Source: Pseudorasbora parva (lineage: Eukaryota; Chordata; Actinopteri; Cypriniformes; Gobionidae). From it: 64,000 nt of DNA. Where the stretch lies: the NCBI RefSeq assembly GCF_024679245.1, contig NC_090184.1, positions 4,840,547 to 4,904,546 of the forward strand, given 5' to 3'. Positions 1-10,891 of the stretch are shown here, piece after piece. Numbering within the stretch: position 1 is the first letter of the stretch; each line of letters begins with the position of its first letter. Position numbers and translations under genes: made by a program. Below the pieces are notes generated by a model. The model made no database searches. It saw only the letters and a list, made by a program, of their open reading frames with translations, and was not told where the DNA came from.

Positions 1-27
1 ATACAAGAGGGAAAATAGAGTGGGAGG

Positions 28-29
<2 letters not shown>

Positions 30-86
<57 letters not shown>
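30..86. repeat. (GA)n microsatellite
   Basis: Uninterrupted GA dinucleotide run of about 57 bp near the left edge of the window. It is likely to be length-polymorphic. No gene association is visible other than the weak candidate exon that follows. Confidence 0.97.
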
Positions 87-90
<4 letters not shown>

Positions 91-170
91 CTAAATCCTG
101 GGAGAGTTACATTTACTTTTTAATCTCCTAATGAAATGTAATCTTGATAAAGCATTATTCTCTCATGCAG

Positions 171-281
171 GTTTTGGAGCATGTCCATTCATCAGATTTG
201 ATGCAGTTTATTCAAGGCAGACAAACCGAGGATGGTACTTTTGGACAGGAATTTGTTTAAGTAGCTTTTTATATTGATTAG
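171..281 (+). other. candidate internal or terminal exon (unassigned)
   Basis: A 111-bp segment is framed by a good acceptor (pyrimidine-rich tract ending TCATGCAG at 163-170) and a consensus donor (AG before GTAAGT at 282-287). Two of its three phases stay open for most of its length: starting at base 171 a frame runs 29 codons to a TAA at 258-260, and starting at 173 another runs 34 codons to a TGA at 275-277. I do not recognise either peptide. Both frames stop before the donor, so it could be a last coding exon with a further untranslated exon, a non-coding exon, or chance splice-like sequence. There is no neighbouring exon in the window to confirm it. Confidence 0.25.
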
Positions 282-504
282 GTAAGTAAACACTTTGAAA
301 ATGTGACACACACTTGAGGTCTTACATTAGTAAATAAATGATAATATAGAACAATTTGCATACTCATATGTCTTGAGCATAAGAGGTGAATTTGTTTTGT
401 TAGGAACATTTTAGCCTGTTTGTTTGGTAAACGTATAACTTTAATAAAACACATTTATATAACATAGAATTTAAATATACGTCTTGGTAACATCTTGGTT
501 ATGT
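282..504. other. AT-rich non-coding sequence
   Basis: Nothing recognisable between the candidate exon and the left end of the DIRS element. Confidence 0.5.
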
Positions 505-515
505 ATGTAACCCTC

Positions 516-566
516 GTTCCCTTTCGTTCAGTCACTCCAAGTAATGTCAGTGACTGACGAATAGGG
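516..566 (+). repeat. DIRS inverted terminal repeat, left
   Basis: About 51 bp starting GTTCCCTTTCGTTCAGTCAC. It pairs in inverted orientation with 3358-3409 with a handful of mismatches. Confidence 0.85.
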
Positions 567-1390
567 TCCCAATGTAATCACGCCACTCGGCTGTCTTCCA
601 GTGCCCTGCGTAAGTGCGAGTGCCCTGTCTTAAGACTAGTAAGGACAAAGGACTCCCACTTATCAAAGGATTACCAAGGTACACTGGGAAGCATATGTCG
701 TGGCAAAATTCTAACTCCCAATTGTCTTCAATATGTCAAAGAAATTCTCACTAAGTCGAATTTCTAGGTCTCAGGAAGGTATACTTTATTGAATGAACAA
801 AAAAGTGAGACGCCAGCTGAACATCTGACCATCTCATCCTCGGCTCACACTTTTATACAGTTCTAACTCATGATTTCATTGCAGGTGCATTACTCCCCAC
901 ACTCTTTGCCACAGTTGCTCCATTCATAAACTTATCTTGCCTTCTTCGTAATGGTGGCCGACTGCCACTTGTTTTTCTTTCTCATCCAATAGGCACCATT
1001 CTATGTATCTTTTCTTGATAGTCACCTCATATTTTTCCACAATTATATTCAAACACCATTTTCTTTTAAGGGGCCTCTGGGCAAAATTATCACTGGTTTG
1101 ATGTTAATTATGAGCATGCTGACTCATCTCACCCAACAAGTATAATCTTCCTTTGTTGGCCCTTCTTTTATTTTATTATTTTTTATCTTTTTTTGATGCA
1201 CAGTCTAAGTCTACTAAAAATAAATGAATTTCCTCTACAGTTGAGATATGCGCCCAGGCGCCTACCTGTAAGGAAGACTTAGAAAACACATATGAACCGC
1301 TGAGGTCTGCATATGGAAGAACAGCCGAATGTGGACTTTTAACCCCAGGGGTGGCAAGCTTGCCAAGAGCAGACACTCACTCAAGGAGGC

Positions 1391-2010
1391 TTACAGTGTA
1401 AATATACGTGTGGGGGTTGCCCGCAGGGGGAACCATGCACACGGAGGCACCTGGCCTGACACAAGGGTCTGGGCTAAATATGCCTGCAGGTCCCCTACCC
1501 TCTTGATGGAGGCCAAAGCTGTCAGGAGCGCTGTCTTCATAGACAGTAACTTAAGATCTACTGACCACAAAGGCTCAAAGGGAGCCCTCTGTAGAGCATC
1601 TAAAACTACTGCGAGGACCCAAGAGGGCACGAGCGGAGCGAGATGAGGATGTAGTCTCCTTGCGCCCCTCAGGAACCTGATGATCTGGTCGTGCTGACTT
1701 ACCTGTTTGTTCTCCAAGAGGTCGCGGCCACGTAAACCTTGAGGGTGGAAGGAGACAGCCTTCGATCCAACCCTTCCTGCAGGAACCAGAGCACAGACCC
1801 GATCGGGCATTTCCAAGGGACTTCTTGGTGAGAAGAACACCAGGTGATGAAGAGGTTCAACGCATAAGCGTGTCGAGTAGACTCCGCCCTAGCAGAAGTG
1901 ATGGTAACCACCATCGGAAGTGGTAGGGTACTCAAACCTGCCGAGTCCCATCCAGGAGCCCCACGTGGAGGTTCCAAAGATTGAAAAGTGAATCCCAATG
2001 GGTACCCCAT
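1391..2010 (-). pseudogene. DIRS tyrosine recombinase remnant
   Basis: Two overlapping minus-strand frames (2010 to 1699, then 1840 to 1391) together cover the N-terminal SAM-like domain and the start of the catalytic domain of a DIRS-type tyrosine recombinase. Recognisable blocks are SARAESTRHAYA, RRLSPSTLKVYVAA, IIRFLRGARR and LTALASIKRVGDLQA; the Arg of the KRVGDL block is in the position of the first catalytic Arg of this family. A frameshift at about 1720-1740 separates the frames. The later His-x-x-Arg and catalytic Tyr regions are not found, so the C-terminal half is lost or unreadable. Family assignment is firm; it is not functional. Confidence 0.8.
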
Positions 2011-2605
2011 TTCTGTGAAAGAAGGTCCTGCCTCAGAGGAATCGGCCAGGGAGGGGCTGTCGCAAGGAGTAGGAGTTCTGAAAACCTGGTCCAGCCGTGC
2101 CAGTACGGGCGACCAATATGACCTGCTCCATGTCCTCCCTGATCTTGCACAGAACCTGTGTGAGAAGGCTCACTGGGGGGAACGCATACTTGCATAGGCC
2201 CCGCGGCCAGCTGTGCACCAGTGCATCTGTGTCAAGTGTGTCCTCGGTCAGGGAATAGAACAGGCTGCAATGGGAAGAGTCGTGGGAGGCAAACAGATCT
2301 ATCTGTGTGCCGCCGAACTGTTCCCAGATCAGCTGGACCGTCTGGGGATGGAGTCGCCATTCTCCAGGGAGTTCATACCTGCCCGTAGAAAGCTGAGGTT
2401 CGACCATGGGGTGAGAGTTTGGGGGCAGGTCTGAGTCACTAGGACCCCGAGCATGCCAGACTGCAATGCCCACCTTGGGACTCGATTGCAAAGCCAGTGC
2501 TGAAGCGGTCTCATATGAAGCTATCTGAATAGCCCATCCTGGGATATGGGGGCGTAGAGGAAACGAGTTTGCTCTGCATCCCGCATATCGACCAGGTTGA
2601 GCCAT
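1932..2605 (-). pseudogene. DIRS reverse transcriptase/RNase H C-terminal remnant
   Basis: The minus-strand frame 2605 to 2033, continued with a shift in 2195 to 1932, contains a block typical of the C-terminal end of DIRS pol: EWRLHPQTVQLIWEQF, QIDLFASHDSSHC, ALVHSWPRGLCKYAFPP, then LLATAPPWPIPLRQDLLS and LFNLWNLHV in the second frame. In intact elements this lies between the RT palm and the recombinase. No YxDD-type RT motif is present upstream; the homologous part begins at about 2365 and the gag remnant ends just before, so the RT core was probably removed by one internal deletion. Confidence 0.75.
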
Positions 2606-3066
2606 AGGTGTCTTTCCTGGACCACTACAGTGGACATCACCTGACCCAGGGAGTGTGCGGTAACCTTCATCACCCCAAGGGCGGTCGCGGCACGCAGCTC
2701 ATCTCTGAGCCCTGGGTCAAGCTGGTAGGCATGAAGGGTTGCCATGGCATGCAGAGAGGCGGCGGCCTGCCCTGCAGTTCTGCAGGATTTCGCCACCAAT
2801 GTTGATGTGAACCTACAGGCCTTGGAGGGGTGCTTAGGGTCACCATGCCAGGTCGAAGCACTCTATGGACACAGTTGCATCGCAACAGAGCATTTAACCG
2901 CGGGGAACCCCTGTGTACCATTTAGGTTCACATCAACCCTGTCGAGGGTAGAGAAGGTTGCCGAACGGTCATGGGAAAACAGTGGGGACTTCCAGGACTG
3001 CGCAACCTCCTCATGCACTTCCGGGAAGAACCTCGCAGTTGATGCCGAATTGTCCAGGGACCACAC
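2521..3066 (-). pseudogene. DIRS gag remnant
   Basis: Minus-strand frames 3066-2863 and 2799-2521 match the gag-like protein of fish DIRS elements: ARFFPEVHEEVAQSWKSPLF near the start, then GQAAASLHAMATLHAYQ, AATALGVMKVTAHSLGQVM and VVQERHLWLNLVDMRDAEQ, ending at APISQDGLF. A frameshift lies near 2830. The protein would act as the nucleocapsid component; here it lacks both ends. It borders directly on the RNase H remnant, which marks the internal deletion. Confidence 0.75.
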
Positions 3067-3357
3067 ACCAGCTGGATACCAGATGCTCAGATCAGCAGGC
3101 AGGAATTATGCGATCGCTGGAACTCGCCATAAACACCAGCACCAACTGGAAGGCTGGTCATCTCAAAGAACTGACAACAACTCAGAAGGCTTTTGGAGTG
3201 AAGAGGTATGTACCCTTGGCTCTGAAGCAGAAACATAATGCGATCATGCCAGCGTACTTCCTTATATACCCATTTGGTGGGGTGTGTTACGCATGCAAAT
3301 TGGCACTGCCATTGGCCATTTTCTAAGATCTCGAAGATGATAGGCTTCTAAGCGAAA

Positions 3358-3409
3358 CCCCCATTCGTCAGTCATTGACATTACTCGGAGTGACTGAACC
3401 AAAGGGAAC
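3358..3409 (-). repeat. DIRS inverted terminal repeat, right
   Basis: Reverse complement begins GTTCCCTTTGGTTCAGTCAC and continues to match 516-566, with the outer edge of the repeat at about 3409. Confidence 0.85.
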
Positions 3410-3415
3410 TCTGTA

Positions 3416-4880
3416 TATCACTTTGTGTTGACCGTAAGCATTGTAACAAATTATTATTATGTTTAAAATGCATGTACAAGTTGTGTAATGGGATATGTCT
3501 GTATTCATGTTGGTTACATGGTAAAAAAAAAATGACCACCCCAAAAAATAAATACATAAATCATAGAATGTCTGCATGATTGTTTTAAAACGAATAGATC
3601 TAATCATTAAATCATTGGCCCATGTACATTAACTAATGATCTGTCAAGTAAAATGTCACACAATATAATAGGTTGCAATCTCATATAACATTTTAATGTT
3701 TCTTTTTCCATTTAAATCCCTGCAGATATGCATTTGAAATGCTTCATATACTTCAAAACATTTTATGTAAGCAGTTTAACAGCTAATAAAGTTGACAAAG
3801 AAAATAAAAGTGAACAAATGAACCTCAACCACATTATTTTCTTATGTTTTCCAAACATACGTTTTTTTTAATGCAATTCTCTTTGGAATTAGTCATTTTT
3901 GGCTCCCTTTGTCAGTCTGATGAGACTGAGAATCTATCATGCTTGAGTGTGCCGTGGCCTTTATTTTCTGCAGTGATTCAGGCTCTCGGGGACTGATGTG
4001 TGGAAGGCCTGTTCTCTCCCATCATTAGGGGACTTCCAGAATGTTCTGTATTCTGTTGAAAGTCCAGCCCAGCTGATGTGAGGAGCCACCCCTCTCCTGA
4101 CCTCTCATCCTGACTGAAACGAGCGTAAATGTGCTCATAATCCCTTGCCTGTGCTACCTTGGACCCTATCATGCACCCGGCGCAATGGGCGTAAACTTCA
4201 TCTAACAGTTGGGGTAAAAAAATTAAATAAATCTCACAAGAGCAATTTTTGAAGGGGACACAAATAATACAGCCAAAATTGTACTTGTAAAGATATGTGT
4301 AATTTTTCCTGAAAAATTATCTTATGTCCGTTTTTCTTTTCTCTGTCATTTTCTCTGGCCAACAACACAGAGCAATAGCAATGAGTTATCATAGGTTCAC
4401 AATGCGGTAATATAATTATTAAATGATCTTGCATCTTCCTAGCCTGACTAGCCAGACCCACATCAAGATGAACACGTCGGTGCTTCGTTTAGCGGTAGTC
4501 ACGTGACATGGCTGTGTCGAATCACAGCTCGGAGCAGTGTTTCGAAGCATCCGCGCTTCGGGATCTCGACACAGCATCGAAGCGTCAGTTTCGCGTCAGC
4601 CATCCCTACTCTAAAGTCAATAGCGCAGGATGTTTTGTGTTCTTTAAAGGGCGCATTAGGAATATGCTACTATAGGCGGGTGTGCAACTCATATATGATA
4701 CACACATTTTTAAATATTACAAATAAAAGGATTCCTCTCTGGTGAAGTGTTCAGTCATTCTGCTCGCACATCCCGCCATGTAAATAACACCCATAACATA
4801 TTCATGACTTATTAAGAGACTACTGTAGGTAAAACACTTTTGGACGACGCCCCAGACGCTGAACATTTTTTACGTTGTTT
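3416..4880. other. non-coding, partly repeat-derived
   Basis: AT-rich sequence without a supported gene. The segment about 4460-4640 is unusually rich in TCGAAGC-like words and CpG, as in some fish hAT-type repeats, but I cannot assign it. Confidence 0.4.
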
Positions 4881-4972
4881 AACTAGTAAAAGTGGCATCA
4901 GACACGCCTTAAGTGCACCTGCGCCATGAGCTTCAGACCATGTGCTTGGATCATTAAAATAGGGCCCTTAGT
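4881..4972 (-). mobile_element. fragment of GGGCCC-ended DNA element
   Basis: Read on the minus strand it starts at AAGGGCCCTATTTTAATGAT and matches the start of the longer copies at 36743 and 52917, including the block with CACTTTTACTAG. Only about 90 bp of one end is present. Confidence 0.6.
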
Positions 4973-6214
4973 TATTACAGTCACCATCACTGTGACAGAA
5001 ACCACTCTGGTCTGGTTTAGGGTGCTCAGCTGAGGGACCGAGGAAGAGGCCCTTATTTAAATTGCATTAGACATTTCACTTCTAACCAGGTACAAAACCA
5101 ACAGTGATGGCAATTATACTAACTCTACGCTATGCCAGTCAAATCTTTCGAGAAGACACATAGCTTCACAGTATGTCCATTAAAAGTCAGAAAACTCACA
5201 AATTGTGTCTTAATAATTCAGGGCCATATCCACCAAAGGGGTGGACACTGAGGGGTACAAGACACCCCCCCCCCCCCAGTTCTTTGATGCTGTCAAAAAT
5301 AAAACAAAGGAAACTTCCTTTAACTTGAGCTCTGTGTGAACGGCCCTTTAGTATTGACAGCGGACGAGAGCAGTTAAACAACTGTCAGTAATATCCTATG
5401 AAAATAAATGTGAACTGAAAATATGCTATCATTTAGGCCTACATAATTCACAATTCATAACTGTGTGACAAGAATCGTTTTTCATTTTTTGACATTAAAC
5501 AAATGAATTCCCAAGGCATGATTACGGCCTTGTAATGATTGCAGATGGTTGATCATTTTCTCCGGCCACTAGGGTAATGAGTTTTAGAAAACATCTGCAT
5601 CTGCTCAACATCTGCTGCCCTACATACACACATCTCACACTCATCTGAACATGATGATAAAAAACAAAAAGCATTCATTGATGACTTGACTGATTATTTA
5701 CAGATGCAGTAAATATGAGATAGAAATATAATTAGATGGAAAAAATTGAACTGAAAATATTCGAATAACCATTTTATTTATTTTAAGAGTGCTTTAAATG
5801 GGAATGTCATGGTTTCTGGCTCAAACACATTTTGTACAGCGAATAGAAGAAATTAACAGATTTTTTTTTAAAGAAAATTTGGTTTAAATAGCAAAATTTG
5901 GTTTACTTGAGCAAAAATATTGTATAGTTTTACTGACTGTAGAAATTATTGTGGGTTCAATACATTTTTATGGTTTTTGTTAGTGCATAGACAGCACAAT
6001 AAACAGACTTTTAAAGTTGTCTTTATTAGTAGTATATATAGAAATTTAAATGTTGACTAATACAATATTTTTGAATGAATGAAAATGTATACTCTGATAA
6101 TAATATAATAATAATTATTATAATATATTAAAATATAATTACTATACAGACTTATATTACAGCTTGTAACAAATTACAGTACTTTCTTTTAAGTTGGTTT
6201 AAGTATAATCTTTT
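4973..6214. other. AT-rich non-coding sequence with poly-C tract
   Basis: No gene or clear transposon. A run of about 15 C lies at 5264-5278, and 6060-6170 is a low-complexity AT stretch. Confidence 0.5.
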
Positions 6215-6495
6215 GGTAACACTTTAGTTTAGAATCCAATTCTCACTATTAATAACTAGTACACTAGTAATAACTACAAATATAACTTATCATGCATAGT
6301 ACTAGGATATCAGCTGTTTATTAGTACTAATAAAGCACATATTAATGCCTTATTCTACACAACCTTATTCTACATCCCTTAATCCTACCCAATACCTAAA
6401 CTTAAACGCTACAAAAACTACCTTACTATAACTATTAATAAGCATTTTATCAGGACTATCAGGTGAATATGTGTTCCCCATACTAAAGTGTTTCC
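6215..6495 (-). mobile_element. MITE, TAACACTTTA-ended family B
   Basis: About 280 bp with ends GGTAACACTTTAG and a decayed CTAAAGTGTTTCC. It is an inverted relative of the copies at 52623-52901 and 63383-63644, sharing the internal block around ATTAATGCCTTATTCTACA. No coding capacity. Confidence 0.7.
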
Positions 6496-7670
6496 CCCCC
6501 CCCCATTTTTTTCAATGCTCATCTCATAAAAGTCCACCCTAAGTTTCTATGACATTCTGGTTCCTCTTCTAAAGTAAGTCTTCTTGTTCCTGTCAAACAT
6601 AACTACATGCATAAAAACAACGCTTTACGAACAAAGAACAGAAAAGTGTCTTTTATGGGGGTCAGATGAGAATATAAAAACAATGAGATAAAGAATGGGA
6701 GAGAAAACAAGTGAAATGCTTCCCAGTTGTGCTTGTTAGGAGGAAAAAACACATTTTGTGGAAACTGACATTGTACATCACATTAGTGGCTGACGTAGAG
6801 TTCCCCAGAGGGCAGGGCGAATGATGAACGTCCCGGCTGTGCAGGTTATGTCTTTGATTTACTCTGCTGCTGACACAGAACAGAGTGTTGTTTATGTATG
6901 AGGAGTCTCTTTTGCATATCTAACGATAACTGTGAACCCGTGTGAGATTCTCTGCAAAGCAGCATGCTTTTATTATCTCAACCTTCATTTGAAATGTTTC
7001 AATAGGACTGGTCTCAGCTCCGAGGTTTGGGATTATCTGTACTCACAGGAATATCTACTGCTCAAAGACCATATCTTCAATTATTTTCAGAGATGGCATC
7101 CTTTCAGAATGGGCTGTTCAAAGATATTATATTTGAGTGTTGCATTTATTTGAATAACTTGGCCTTTGAACATGAAACCTGCTAAACTTTTGCCTAGCTG
7201 CAATGCGTATTGTCTGTGGCAGTGATGGGGAATGTTACTTTTACAAGTATGTAATGCAAAATTCAATTAGCCAGCTAATTTCAACAGCGTGTTTTTGAAA
7301 ATGAAGCAGTCGGTACAGAAACTGAGTTGACTCTTTATTAGTAACTCATTCAGAGAGTTGCACTGGTACACAAATAGGTGACGTCAAGTGAGTGGATGCT
7401 TCCACTTCTTTGAATAGGTACTTCTTTTGAATCATTACTTTACAACCGTTAAAAAAGTATACTACACATTTTTTAATATAAAAAGTACAAAATGGCACAA
7501 GTGGCTGTGACTGGGGTGGTATCCTTAGGGGTACATTTTTGTACCTCTATGTCAGGGGTAGGCAAGTTTGGTCCTAGAGAGTTGCTGTCCTGCAGAGTTT
7601 AGCTTCAACTCTACTAAACCACTACACTATAAAACATCTAAACCTCTGTTAATTCTCATTAAGAACTTCT
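6496..7670. other. non-coding, with two small repeat fragments
   Basis: Mostly unique sequence. Positions 7480-7551 contain ACTGGGGTGGTA and GTACC-rich text that matches the MITE at 57250-57509. Positions 7553-7650 resemble a common fish repeat (CAGGGGTAGGCAAG). No gene seen. Confidence 0.45.
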
Positions 7671-7985
7671 GTAACACTTTACAATACGGGCGCACTGATA
7701 TTCATGCTTAACTAATGCACAGATAATCAGATAAGTTAATGTATGACTCGTGATGAACCCATTTATTAATGATTAATGATGCACCAGCAACTAATGAACA
7801 TTCTATATGATTAATAGATTCAATAATATATGATTTGCTATTAATTAAACGTGTCATCATGTATTAATTCCTTAATAACGTTATATTAACGAATAATGTA
7901 AATTACCACAAGGGGTCAAAGCCATGCATTTCAACTTCCAGTTGTCTCCTTTAATTAATCATTAGCTAATGAGTCATAACATAAT
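7671..7985 (+). mobile_element. MITE fragment, TAACACTTTA-ended family A
   Basis: Begins GTAACACTTTACAATACGGG and carries TTAATGATTAATGATGCA-like AT-rich internal sequence and CAAGGGGTCAAAGCCATG. Inverted relatives lie at 31150-31487 and 54908-55336. Confidence 0.65.
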
Positions 7986-8017
7986 GATAGGGCTGTCAAT
8001 CGATTAAAATATTTGGC

Positions 8018-8275
8018 CCCACTTTATTTTAGGTGGCCTTAAGTACTATGTACTTACAACAACAAATAAGTACAATGTACTTACTGTGTTCAAATTGTAC
8101 TGCAAAGCCCTCTTGCTGATACTGAGGTGGGATATGGGTAGAGTTAGGGACAGGTGTGGTGATATGGGTCAGTTTTATGGTAGGGTTAGGTGTAAGGGAA
8201 GTGCCAACTGTGTAATTACAAATACGAACTTAATTACAGACGTGATTACATGCAGGTATTCTTAAAATGAAAGAG
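8018..8275 (+). mobile_element. left end of GGCCTTAA-type DNA element with one minisatellite unit
   Basis: Starts CCCACTTTATTTTAGGTGGC, the same terminus found inverted at 46541-46568. Inside (8127-8200) lies a nearly single-copy version of the GTTAGGGACAGGTGTGGTG unit that is amplified at 44868-46380, followed by the same TAATTACATGCAGGTA-like trailer. Confidence 0.65.
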
Positions 8276-8432
8276 ATTTATCATGCACTATTCATTCCAA
8301 AGAATCTCAAAGTGCTACAATGGAAAATGAAAAATAACAAAAATGAATAAAAAGTAAAAATATAGAATAATAAAACAATTAACACAAAAAAAGCCTTTCT
8401 GTTCTGTGTACATTGGCTGAGACCAAGGACCA

Positions 8433-9241
8433 TGGAGTAGTGGAGCAGTGGAGCAGTGCAGCGGTGGAGCAGTGGTTGGGACTGTGGAGCAGTGGAGCAG
8501 TGCAGCAGTGGAGCAGTGGTTGGGACTGTGGAGCAGTGGAGCAGTGCAGCGGTGGAGCAGTGGTTGGGACTGTGGAGCAGTGGAGCAGTGCAGCAGTTGA
8601 GCAGTGGTTGGGACTGTGGAGCAGTGGAGCAGTGCAGCAGTGGAGCAGTGGTTGGGACTGTGGAGCAGTGGAGCAGTGCAGCGGTGGAGCAGTGGTTGGG
8701 ACTGTGGAGCAGTGGAGCAGTGCAGCAGTGGAGCAGTGGTTGGGACTGTGGAGCAGTGGAGCAGTGCAGCGGTGGAGCAGTGGTTGGGACTGTGGAGCAG
8801 TGGAGCAGTGCAGCAGTGGAGCAGTGGTTGGGACCGTGGAGCAGTGGAGCAGTGGTTGGGACCGTGGAGCAGTGGTTGGGACCGCGGAGCAGTGGTTGGG
8901 ACCGTGGAGCAGTGGTTGGGACTGTGGAGCAGTGGAGCAGTGGAGCAGTGGTTGGGACCATTGAGCAGTGGTTGGGACTGTAGAGCAATGGTTGGGACCG
9001 TAGAGCAGTGGTTGGGACCGTGGAGCAGTGGTTGGGACCGTGAAGCAGTGGTTGGGACCGTGGAGCAGTGGTTGGGACAGTGGAGCGGTGGTTGGGACCG
9101 TGGAGCGGTGGTTGGAACAGTGGAGCAGTGGAGCAGTGGAGCAGTGGTTGGGACAGTGGAGCGGTGGTTGGGACCGTGGAGCGGTGGTTGGAACAGTGGA
9201 GCAGTGGTTGGGACCGTGGAAAAGTGGTTGGGACCGTGGAG
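8433..9241. repeat. G-rich minisatellite built from an 8-mer
   Basis: About 810 bp made of GAGCAGTG octamers and GGTTGGGAC blocks. The left half is a regular 44-bp higher-order unit (about nine copies, alternating CAGCAGTG and CAGCGGTG); the right half is a 20-bp unit GGAGCAGTGGTTGGGACCGT and variants. Because the unit lengths are not multiples of three and the repeat lacks stops, long frames stay open on both strands (up to 313 codons); they are artefacts, not genes. The + strand is strongly G-rich. Confidence 0.95.
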
Positions 9242-10177
9242 TTCCTGACTGTTCATTCTGTGTCACTCATTGCCTGGTGAATTTTACTACACAACATCCG
9301 TTGCAGTAGAAGGGAAGTGATTTTGAACACAGCCAGTGTCTTTATGAGTAAGTCATTTTAATTAGCCATTCAAATGATTTGTTCAATAATAGATTTATTT
9401 AGGAACAAATCACCAGTATTGTATGTTTCTTGAGACGTGATTGGTAGATTCAAATCCAATCACTCATAAAAGTAATGGAGCATATTTCATGAACAAGGTG
9501 CAGCATTTAATCATATTGATAGCACAAATGTTGTGAGATAAATTAGACAACTGAATGTAATTATAGGTTTATAGTGATGCTCAGGTGAACTATTACTTTT
9601 GAAGCGTGTCGCAAACCACATTTTTTTAACATTATGGTTATAATGGTTGCTAGGCTTCTGGTTTTAACTATGTATGTCACAGGTGCACAATGAAAACAGT
9701 GTCACCCAAGCTATCTATTCAACTTAATACAAAAGCTAAGCATAGAGGTTTATGAGCTAGGCTTCAGTTAAGAGTCATATCTCAACCTGTAATTATCTCA
9801 CTGGTTCATCTCTTTTTTCAGCAAGCGACACTAGAATACAATAGTACAATGTAGTTTCAGGAAATACTGAAATGGATTTAAAAAGAGGGCTATTCATACT
9901 GTTGCCCTCTCACCAATGATCCACACCTCATTATGTGTATCTAACGCATTAATTGGATAACAGAGATTTTTGTACCTGCCTTTGTACACAGAAAGATGGA
10001 AAAGATATCTAGATATGTAACAATGCTAAGTTTGTTAGTTCTACTGTGTGACACTAAAAGTATATAAAGATAATAAAATATTATTGAAAGACCACTTAAA
10101 TGTAATTAAGAAGTGCTGTCAAATTAATTAATTGTGATTAATCGAATCTAACATAAAAGTTTGTGTTTTTATATAAT
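9242..10177. other. AT-rich non-coding sequence
   Basis: No gene. The end (10108-10165) resembles a fish repeat with GCTGTCAAATTAATTAATTG, also seen in part at 7989 and 36090-36147. Confidence 0.45.
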
Positions 10178-10392
10178 ATGCCTTGGCTTCCAAATTCTCC
10201 AGATCTCAATCCAACCAAGCATCTGTGGGATGTGCTGAACAAACAAGTCTGATCCATGCAGATCCCACCGTGCAACTTACATGACTTAAAGGATCTGCTG
10301 CTAACATCTTGGTGTCAAATACCACAGCAAACCTCCAGGGGTCTAGTGGAGTCCTTGCCTTGACGGGTCAGGGCAACTAATAATGTCAAACT
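10178..10392 (+). pseudogene. Tc1/mariner transposase 3' fragment
   Basis: The nucleotide block reads like the C-terminal part of a Tc1-type transposase, with text corresponding to the SPDLNP-x-EHLWD motif that carries the last acidic catalytic residue region (10190-10240). Stops interrupt it and no terminal repeats are visible. Confidence 0.6.
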
Positions 10393-10824
10393 ATTTGAAT
10401 GAATTGTGATTTAAATTTAATGTAGAATTGCCTTAGATTTGAAGGTAGCTGTGAGGGCTTTTTTGCAATAAAGCTCACTAGGATTTAGATCAGAGCTAGT
10501 GTGTTAATTTACGGCAGTCAATGCAACCAATGTCAAACTGACATATCATTCTTGTAAAGTGTGATGTACGTCATATTAATGTGCCTGAAACATGATTTGA
10601 GAGCTAGTTGCTACCTTTATATTATTAGCCCAAACCTCCTCCAATAGGGCACAGTGACAAATATTAATAAACCCTTCAGTTCTGTGTGACCTCTTGAAAT
10701 GTTGTTACCTGAAGGCTTTGAAAGCACCCAACTTGCTCTTATCAAAATGAAATTGAGAACGGGCTGACGGGTCAACAGTCTGAATCCTGAAGAATTGACA
10801 AAAAATGTGTACCTTAAAATGCAA

Positions 10825-10891
10825 TGCAAGTCGCTTTGGATAAAAGCGTCTGCCAAATGCATAAATGTAAATGTAAATGTAAATGTAAATG
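10825..10891 (+). repeat. LINE/SINE 3' tail with (ATGTAA)n
   Basis: Contains AAGTCGCTTTGGATAAAAGC followed by GTCTGCCAAATGCA and four to five ATGTAA units. This is a very common 3' end of teleost L2-type LINEs and the SINEs that share their tail. Only the tail is recognisable. Confidence 0.65.

Larger units (their letters stand above)
505..3415 (-). mobile_element. DIRS-type tyrosine-recombinase retrotransposon, internally deleted
   Basis: The region carries remnants, read on the minus strand, of a DIRS gag (2521-3066), the end of the reverse transcriptase/RNase H domain (1932-2365) and a tyrosine recombinase (1391-2010). It is bounded by inverted terminal repeats at 516-566 and 3358-3409 that match at about nine bases in ten. 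DIRS elements are known to encode gag, RT/RNase H and a tyrosine recombinase instead of a DDE integrase, and many have inverted terminal repeats. At about 2.9 kb it is roughly half the usual length: the RT catalytic core and the recombinase C-terminus are missing, and every frame is broken by stops and shifts. It cannot be autonomous. The stretch 570-1175 holds no frame I recognise and is presumably the decayed 3' internal region. Confidence 0.85.

Noticed and set aside
1329..3326. Plus-strand frames in the DIRS region
   Set aside because: Antisense shadows of the gag, RNase H and recombinase remnants, which carry the recognisable motifs on the minus strand.
8281..9309. Long open frames (up to 313 codons) on both strands
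   Set aside because: They lie in a stop-free minisatellite with a period that is not a multiple of three, so all frames give the same low-complexity peptide. No start context or unique domain.
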